In this document: in pieces, positions 58,563 to 64,000 of the stretch
How positions within the stretch are numbered: position 1 is the first letter of the stretch
How the letters are laid out: every line of letters begins with the position of its first letter
Translations under genes and position numbers: made by a program
Notes under the pieces: generated by a model
Seen by the model: the letters and a program-made list of their open reading frames with translations, nothing else
The model's database searches: none
Told to the model about the DNA's origin: nothing
Assembly: GCA_943370385.1 (NCBI GenBank)
Contig: CALRQT020000005.1
Span: forward strand, 186,001 to 250,000
Origin: BAIKAL-G1 sp943370385
GTDB lineage: Bacteria > Cyanobacteriota > Cyanobacteriia > PCC-6307 > Cyanobiaceae
DNA: 64,000 nt
Direction: 5' to 3'

Positions 58563-61500
58563 ATGGCCCGCACCACCGCCACCGTCAGCTTCCAGGCGAT
58601 CGAGCTCAAGGGCAGCCTGCTGCCGGGATCCCTTCTGGAGCAGGTGGCCCGCCTGCAGGCCCCCCTGCAAAAGGAGGCCGACTACGGCCTGGCCAAGGGG
58701 GAACGGGTGCGGGAGCGGATCGATGCGGCCTGGGTGCGGCTGAAGGAGATCTGGGAGGAATACAAGGATCTGCGGGAGCGGGCGGCGCAAGGCGTCACCG
58801 GTTTGCATGCCTCCATGCGCCTCCTGCGCGAAGTGCTGGGCTGGCCAGATCTTCAGCCCTGCAACGGCTGGCAACACGGCGACGCGCACTTCCCGATCAC
58901 CCATCGGGCCTTTGAGGGTGCGGTGCCCCTGATCGTGCGGGGCATTGCATCCGATCAACTCGACAAGGGCAGCAGTCAGTTCGGCCAGGAGGGACGCCGC
59001 CGCTCTCCCCACAGCTGCCTGCAGGAGTGCCTCAATGCCGACGACAACGCCAACTGGGGGCTGCTGCTCACGGGCGATCGGCTGCGGCTGCTGCACGACA
59101 ACCCGTCGCTGGTGAAGCCGGCCTATCTGGCGGTGGATCTGGAGCTGCTGGTGGAGGGCGAGCTGTTCGATGAATTCGCCGTGCTCTGGCTGCTGCTGCA
59201 CGCCAGCCGCTTCCGCCATCCGCAGACGGGTAGCTGCGTGCTGGATACGTGGAAGGAGCAGGCGCAGGAGGCGGGCGAGCGGGTGCTGGGGCAGCTGCGC
59301 AACGGCGTGCAGCTGGCCCTCGAAGCCCTTGGCAATGGCCTGCTGCTGCATCCAGGCAACGAGGCCCTGCGCTCCCAGCTGGCCAGTGGCACCCTCAGCA
59401 GCCAGGAGCTGCACCGTCAGCTGCTGCGGCTGGTGTATCGCTTCCTATTTCTGTTCACCGCGGAAGACCGCGATCTGCTGTTCCCCCGAACGCTGGGTCA
59501 GGAGGATCCGCGCCGCCGCATCTACCGCGAGGGGTACAGCGTGGGCCGGTTGCGGGAGCTGGCGATCCGCCGCAGCGCCTCGGAAGGGCCCTACGGCGAT
59601 CTGTGGCAGACCCAGAAGTTGGTGTTCCTGCAGCTGCGCCAGAGCAGCTCACCGCTGGGCCTGCCCGGCCTGGGAGGCCTGTTCGCCGAGCCGCAATGCC
59701 AGGCGCTGGAGCAGTGCGAACTGGCGAACCGCTATCTGCTGCGGGCGATCCGGGCGATCGGCTGGTTCCAGGCCACAGGCACGCTCACCCGCGTCAACTA
59801 CCGCGACCTCAACACCGAAGAGCTGGGCAGTGTGTATGAGGGGCTGCTGGAGCTCCATCCCCAGCTGGAGCGCGCCGGCGGCAGCTGGCAGCTGAGCTAC
59901 GGGGGCGGAGCCGGTAGCGACCGCAAGACCACTGGCAGCTACTACACGCCGGATCAGCTGGTACAGCTGTTGATCGTGTCGGCCCTGCTGCCAGTGATCG
60001 CCGATCGGCTCGCCAAGGCTTCCACGCCGGAGGAGAAGGAAAAGGCACTGCTGGCGATCCGGGTGCTCGATCCGGCCTGCGGCAGCGGCCATTTCCTGCT
60101 GGCGGCCGCAAGGCGCCTGGCCCTGGAACTGGCCCGCATCCGTGCCGGTGACGAAGAACCCAGCGAGGAGCTGCGCCAGGAATGCCTGCGCGAGGTAGTG
60201 GCCCATTGCATCTACGGGGTCGACAAGAACCCGATGGCGGTGGAGCTGTGCAAGGTGGCGCTCTGGATCGAAGCGGTGGATCCCGGCAAGCCGCTCAGCT
60301 TCCTCGATGCCCACATCCAGTGCGGCGATTCGCTGGTGGGCGTGTTTGATCCGAAGGTGCTGGAGCAGGGCATCCCCGATGAGGCCTACAAACCGCTCAC
60401 TGGCGACGACAAGCCCACCTGCACCAGCCTGAAGAAAGAGAACGCCAGTTTCCGCAAGGCAGGGCAGAAGGGAACGCTACAGGGCACGCTCAATCTGCAG
60501 GCCAGCCCGCCGATCAGCCGCAGCCAACAACGGCTCCAGGAGATCGAGGCGATGCCCGAAACCACCCTGGCGGAAGGCGCAGCCAAACAGGCGGCCTATG
60601 AATCCTGGGAGCAGGAGCGATCCAGCGATCCCCAGACCCTCGCGGCCGATCTCTACACCGCCGCCTTCTTCCTGCCTAAAACCAAAGAGAGTCGCGCCAA
60701 GGTGCCAACCAGCGAGCACCTGCTGCTGTTGCAGAGCGGCCAGGAGATCCCGGGAGACCTGGAGCTGGCGGTGGAACAGGCCTCCAGAGACTTCCGCTTC
60801 TTCCATTGGCACCTGCGCTTTGCCGAGGTAATGGAGAACGGGGGCTTTGATTGCGTGCTCGGGAATCCACCATGGGAAACCATGAGCCCTGATGTAAAAG
60901 AGTGGTTTGCAACATATGACCCGGCAATTCGCAATAACAGCCCAGAAGGGCAGAGCAAAATCATGGAAAGCCTGCTCTCCAACACTGCAGTAAGAGAAGC
61001 GTGGGACGCACACTGCAATCAGCTGTATGGCGCTGCCAACTTCATTAAGTCTTCTGGTCGCTATCGCCTCTTTGCTCCAGGCAATCTGGGAAAAGGTGAT
61101 TTTAATACATACCGTTTCTTTGTGGAGCTATCCCTATTGCTCTGCTCGCTCAAGGGGGCAGCGGCGATGATTGTGCCAGAGAATCTGTACAATGGCGCTA
61201 ATGCTATGGCACTCCGCAAGGTGCTCACGGAAGAACGAGGGCCACTGCAACTGCGCGGCTTTGAAAATGCGAAGAAACACTGGTTTCCCGATATTGACTC
61301 AAGGTCAAAGTTTTGCCTGTACATTTCCCCGTCTGGTCCCAAAGGGGAACACGATATTGATGCAGCTTTCTGCATTCATAACGATCAACAACTCAAAGAA
61401 CTCGAAAGTAGAGTCACCCTGCCACGCTGGATGGCCAGGGAGATTGGAGGAGAGGCGCTGGCGATCCCAGAGATAAGGTCACGACTAGAGGTAGAAATAC

Positions 61501-62429
61501 TTAACAAACTCTACTCCGCCTATCCCTCATTCTCATCAAGCTATTGTGCCACGCCAGGGAGCAGGCCATACGAGAGAGAGATCGACATGGACAAAAGCAG
61601 ATCTTCCTTCACCGAGAGCATTGAAGACATTCCTGTCTTTGAGGGAAACATGATTGAGCTCTATGATTATAGAGCAAAAGGATATATATCAGGAAGGGGG
61701 CGATCAGCAGCCTGGGAGCCCTTGACATTTAACTCGCCAACAAAAAAGATTGTTCCACAGTGGCGCATACCAGATTCTGCTTTAAATCAATCAAAAAAAC
61801 GAAGAATCACAGATTATCGAATCGCGTATTGCAAGGTCTGCTCTCCGACCAATCAAAGATCGCTTGTCTCGACCATTGTTCCCAAGGGGTGCATATGTGG
61901 TGATGCAGTCCCGACAATATATCTAGGGGAGAACTACTTGCCCGCACATCTGCTGTGGACTGCAATTGCGAACACCCTTGCTATTGACTTTCTTGCGCGA
62001 AAAAAAGTCGCCCTTAACATGACCTTTTCGATCGTCGACACTCTCCCTCTGCCTGCCAGTAAGCCTTTATCCGAGGCTGAGCGTAGAGTAACAAGGCTGG
62101 CCGCGTCTCTTTCACTCGCTGGGCCCGAGATGGATGAAGCTGCTTCTATCTATGCAGAAGGAGATCCCGACTGGCCTCGAGACAGACTAGAGGACCCATT
62201 GAAAAGACACATTGCACGAGCCGAGATCGAGGCAATTTACGCAATGAAGATTCTAGGTCTCTCTCGCACCGAGCTAGAGTTCATCCTGGATCCCGCTTGT
62301 GTTTCAAATGATTTTGAGGACTACGAGACTTTTGGCGCATTGAAAAGAGCAGAACTCCGCCAGTTCGGCGAATACCGCACCCAGCGGCTGGTGCTGGAGG
62401 CGTGGGATCGGTTGTTTGGCAAGAAATGA
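58563..62429 (+). CDS. Eco57I-like N6-adenine DNA methyltransferase (type IIG/DrmMI-like)
   Basis: 1288 residues. After a ~450-residue helical N-terminus: GSYYTPDQLVQLLI (~458), motif I VLDPACGSGHFLLAAARRL (~498), IYGVDKNPMAVELCKVALWI, and motif IV CVLGNPPWETMS (~765). The NPPW tetrad is the catalytic motif of N6-adenine methyltransferases. The last ~490 residues carry the target-recognition part (IPVFEGNMIELYDYRAKGYI ... LPLPASKPLSEAERRVTRLA). From ~60.88 to ~62.33 kb GC drops sharply, then rises again for the final ~25 codons, suggesting a swapped specificity domain. No obvious fused REase motif at the N-terminus. Likely marks self DNA for the operon. Confidence 0.9.
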   Translation: MARTTATVSFQAIELKGSLLPGSLLEQVARLQAPLQKEADYGLAKGERVRERIDAAWVRLKEIWEEYKDLRERAAQGVTGLHASMRLLREVLGWPDLQPCNGWQHGDAHFPITHRAFEGAVPLIVRGIASDQLDKGSSQFGQEGRRRSPHSCLQECLNADDNANWGLLLTGDRLRLLHDNPSLVKPAYLAVDLELLVEGELFDEFAVLWLLLHASRFRHPQTGSCVLDTWKEQAQEAGERVLGQLRNGVQLALEALGNGLLLHPGNEALRSQLASGTLSSQELHRQLLRLVYRFLFLFTAEDRDLLFPRTLGQEDPRRRIYREGYSVGRLRELAIRRSASEGPYGDLWQTQKLVFLQLRQSSSPLGLPGLGGLFAEPQCQALEQCELANRYLLRAIRAIGWFQATGTLTRVNYRDLNTEELGSVYEGLLELHPQLERAGGSWQLSYGGGAGSDRKTTGSYYTPDQLVQLLIVSALLPVIADRLAKASTPEEKEKALLAIRVLDPACGSGHFLLAAARRLALELARIRAGDEEPSEELRQECLREVVAHCIYGVDKNPMAVELCKVALWIEAVDPGKPLSFLDAHIQCGDSLVGVFDPKVLEQGIPDEAYKPLTGDDKPTCTSLKKENASFRKAGQKGTLQGTLNLQASPPISRSQQRLQEIEAMPETTLAEGAAKQAAYESWEQERSSDPQTLAADLYTAAFFLPKTKESRAKVPTSEHLLLLQSGQEIPGDLELAVEQASRDFRFFHWHLRFAEVMENGGFDCVLGNPPWETMSPDVKEWFATYDPAIRNNSPEGQSKIMESLLSNTAVREAWDAHCNQLYGAANFIKSSGRYRLFAPGNLGKGDFNTYRFFVELSLLLCSLKGAAAMIVPENLYNGANAMALRKVLTEERGPLQLRGFENAKKHWFPDIDSRSKFCLYISPSGPKGEHDIDAAFCIHNDQQLKELESRVTLPRWMAREIGGEALAIPEIRSRLEVEILNKLYSAYPSFSSSYCATPGSRPYEREIDMDKSRSSFTESIEDIPVFEGNMIELYDYRAKGYISGRGRSAAWEPLTFNSPTKKIVPQWRIPDSALNQSKKRRITDYRIAYCKVCSPTNQRSLVSTIVPKGCICGDAVPTIYLGENYLPAHLLWTAIANTLAIDFLARKKVALNMTFSIVDTLPLPASKPLSEAERRVTRLAASLSLAGPEMDEAASIYAEGDPDWPRDRLEDPLKRHIARAEIEAIYAMKILGLSRTELEFILDPACVSNDFEDYETFGALKRAELRQFGEYRTQRLVLEAWDRLFGKK

Positions 62430-62450
62430 AACAAGTAGGTGCATTCTCTA

Positions 62451-63302
62451 ATGAATGAGACTGTCTGTTACGCCAAGACCGCCAGAGCGCTTCTTTGGCT
62501 AATTTTCTTTGCCGCCCTCTATTTGACATTGACCGGATGGAGTGAGAGAGCCAAGAAGGATTCATTCGAGGGTCCAAAGATAGTCAAACGTGGCTTTTCG
62601 CACAGCTCCGAGATCATGACTGGATCACTAGCCTTAGTTATTGTTCTCGACAAGTTTATTGCTGCTAGGGACAAGCGAGTAAAGCGAGCCCTGGAAGAGT
62701 GCTGCGACAGAATGAGGGACGAGATGTTTAGCGATGGCAGGAGAAGAGGCGATGATAGGCAATATCACGATAGGTCGACAATTTTCAAGGTGGCAAAGTG
62801 GAGCTTACGCCCGCTGCTGCCTCCAACGCGTGGGGTATGGCTTATTCCCATAGCAAGGTCGCATGCTGAGCCAACTTCGTCTAGTAGCTTCTTTTGGTGC
62901 CCCGTAGACAGATTGGATTTTTCCCAACTTGGACGTAAGAGGCGCTTTTCCTTCCTGTGTTTTGGATTTGGCGAACAGCGTGCTTTGGGCGTTGCGGGAT
63001 CTGCATTCAAGAAAGGCTCTTATAAGGTTGAAGGGTTGCCGGACTTACTTGACGTCGGATGGAGCGATCAGAGCTGTCAAGAATACGCCGACAAGACTTT
63101 CACCTATGGACGCTTCGTTTCAAGCAGGCGCTATGTCGCTCGCTCTTATTTTGCAAAGAGGATTGGTTTAAGCGAGCGAGCCCCCTTGGGCGTAGTGGTC
63201 TTTGACTGCCGCGAGGAAGTGTTTTCGCGAGATGCTATATCGATAGCGGCTAAGTATGAGAAGATTATAGCCAGTCTCCTTGGCAGACCTTTTGACTCCT
63301 AA
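62451..63302 (+). CDS. Membrane-anchored GAF-like protein
   Basis: 283 residues from ATG 62451 (GTG 62439 possible). Two transmembrane helices (ARALLWLIFFAALYLTLTG and IMTGSLALVIVLDKFIAAR) are followed by a ~190-residue soluble domain: VWLIPIARSHAEP, RFSFLCFGFGEQRALGVAGS, AFKKGSYKVEGLPDLLDV, then GVVVFDCREEVFSRDAISIA. The GVAGSAF..G and final strand-helix resemble a GAF sensor fold. AT-rich like the methyltransferase specificity region. It starts 21 nt after the methyltransferase stop, so it may be a fifth gene of the defence unit. Confidence 0.6.
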   Translation: MNETVCYAKTARALLWLIFFAALYLTLTGWSERAKKDSFEGPKIVKRGFSHSSEIMTGSLALVIVLDKFIAARDKRVKRALEECCDRMRDEMFSDGRRRGDDRQYHDRSTIFKVAKWSLRPLLPPTRGVWLIPIARSHAEPTSSSSFFWCPVDRLDFSQLGRKRRFSFLCFGFGEQRALGVAGSAFKKGSYKVEGLPDLLDVGWSDQSCQEYADKTFTYGRFVSSRRYVARSYFAKRIGLSERAPLGVVVFDCREEVFSRDAISIAAKYEKIIASLLGRPFDS

Positions 63303-63617
63303 AAGCCACAATGTGATGTTTTCGGCTGGCAGATGTGCTCTCGCGCGGCGGGGGAGGGCGATTCCAGGTCAGCTTGATTCGTTTGGGATTATCAGCAGAT
63401 TTTTGGTTTCGTTATGCCCCGATTACGACTCCACCGCCAATGCTTGTATCTTCTGTTGACTACCTCTCCTGGGTTGTCGTCACTTCTGCCTGTCTCCAAG
63501 ATTTAGGTGGGGCTCAGGCAAAGTGGTTGAAGTCAAAAAAGCGACCACACCAGCTTGATATGGGTTTGCTGCTGGCGTTCAACCACCGTCCCACCCTCAA
63601 CATCCACGTCGACATAC
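63303..63617. other. Spacer without a supported gene
   Basis: About 315 bp of mixed GC content. I see no frame with protein-like composition, repeat or strong hairpin. It separates the AT-rich end of the defence island from the GC-rich MltR-like gene. Confidence 0.4.
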
Positions 63618-64000
63618 ATGGCATCTACCCCAACAGGGACAGCCGCAGCCAGTGGAGCTCGAACAATCGCCCTCCAGATGCTGCAGGAGCGCGGCCGTGG
63701 CGCAGTCCTCGTGGGCGTCGCCAGGGTCGATGCCGCTCTTGAGCACCTGCTTCAGGCCCTGATGGCCCCGGCACCCAATCGCGGTGATGGGTTGTTCCTC
63801 CCGGATCGGCCTTTGGGTTCTCTCGGTGCCAAGGTCGCCCTCGCTCGCCGTCTGGGCTTGATCGACGCCCCGGTTGAGCGGGCCTTCTCCGCCCTGCGCA
63901 AGCTGCGCAACGCCTTTGCACATTCCGCAGAATCGGCGTCGCTGGCTGATCCTGCCCACAGCGCCCGTCTGGCCGAGATCTATGCAGAGGCCCGCACCAA
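63618..64000 (+). CDS. MltR-like protein, 3'-truncated by the window
   Basis: ATG 63618; at least 127 residues to the window edge with no stop. RGAVLVGVARVDAALEHLLQ, LFLPDRPLGSLGAKVALARR, LGLIDAPVERAFSALRKLRN and AFAHSAES match the MltR (mannitol repressor-like) superfamily, whose helical proteins are often near mobile or defence genes. The end lies beyond the window. Confidence 0.7.
   Translation, partial: MASTPTGTAAASGARTIALQMLQERGRGAVLVGVARVDAALEHLLQALMAPAPNRGDGLFLPDRPLGSLGAKVALARRLGLIDAPVERAFSALRKLRNAFAHSAESASLADPAHSARLAEIYAEART

Noticed and set aside
57870..59414. Long minus-strand open frame across the SNF2 and methyltransferase genes
   Set aside because: It runs antisense through two convincing coding regions and their junction and has no recognisable motif.
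1..64000. CRISPR arrays, rRNA and tRNA genes
   Set aside because: No regularly spaced repeats, rRNA-like stretches or tRNA T-arm plus acceptor patterns were recognised by eye. A tRNA scan would be needed to exclude a single tRNA.

Overview
The window looks like the chromosome of a GC-rich picocyanobacterium (Synechococcus/Cyanobium/Vulcanococcus type). Three signs support this: a 35-codon photosystem II psb30 gene, a phycobilisome rod-linker gene with a CpcD tail, and a cyanobacterial AbrB-type (cyAbrB) regulator. No rRNA, tRNA or CRISPR array was recognised by eye.

Layout. (1) 1-4.1 kb: 3' part of a ClC chloride channel, psb30 on the opposite strand overlapping its end, a radical SAM/B12-binding gene broken by a single-base frameshift, and a patatin lipase. 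(2) 4.3-17 kb: a type I secretion locus. Five minus-strand genes run as one unit: a 901-residue repeat exoprotein, an RTX-like exoprotein, a PpiC-type chaperone, a cNMP-domain ABC exporter and an HlyD adaptor. A second RTX-like exoprotein faces them. (3) 17-22 kb: methyltransferase, VOC protein, a 51-residue small protein, the rod linker, and an M32 carboxypeptidase lying beside the tail of a second, divergent M32 gene. (4) 22.6-30.7 kb: accessory genes. These include a phage-like recombination module (DUF2493, Gp157, Rad52), a DUF433 gene, a PIN/Phd toxin-antitoxin pair, a ChrR-type cupin, DUF924, a thiamine-binding protein, YnfA, an RIC di-iron repair protein and a CPBP protease. (5) 30.8-38.3 kb: a metal-homeostasis island with a His-tailed EamA transporter, two CDF pumps, a two-component system, a TMEM165/Mnx-type exporter and a cytochrome b. 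(6) 38.8-47.4 kb: class D beta-lactamase, a second VOC protein, HicB-like and DUF4236 proteins, a Cys-repeat secreted protein, a secreted nuclease, cyAbrB, an ADP-ribosyltransferase-like gene with a small upstream partner, a MazF-type module whose toxin carries a stop codon, and a coiled-coil pair. (7) 48.0-62.4 kb: a tightly coupled four-gene defence operon, followed by a membrane/GAF-like gene and a truncated MltR-like gene.

The most notable system is the 48.0-62.4 kb operon: a DEAD-box/DUF1998 helicase fused to a C-terminal nuclease-like domain, a DUF262-HNH (GmrSD-like) protein, an SNF2-type helicase and an Eco57I-like adenine methyltransferase. Adjacent genes overlap by 1-4 nt or are 3 nt apart. 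It resembles class 1 DISARM (DrmD plus DrmMI) but has a single fused DrmA/DrmB-like protein and a DUF262-HNH protein, with no separate DrmC-type PLD nuclease. The target-recognition part of the methyltransferase is markedly AT-richer than its flanks, which suggests specificity-domain exchange.

Several otherwise conserved genes carry one-base lesions or an in-frame stop (radical SAM, exoprotein N-terminus, thiamine-binding protein, MazF). Read-level checking is needed to tell real decay from consensus error.
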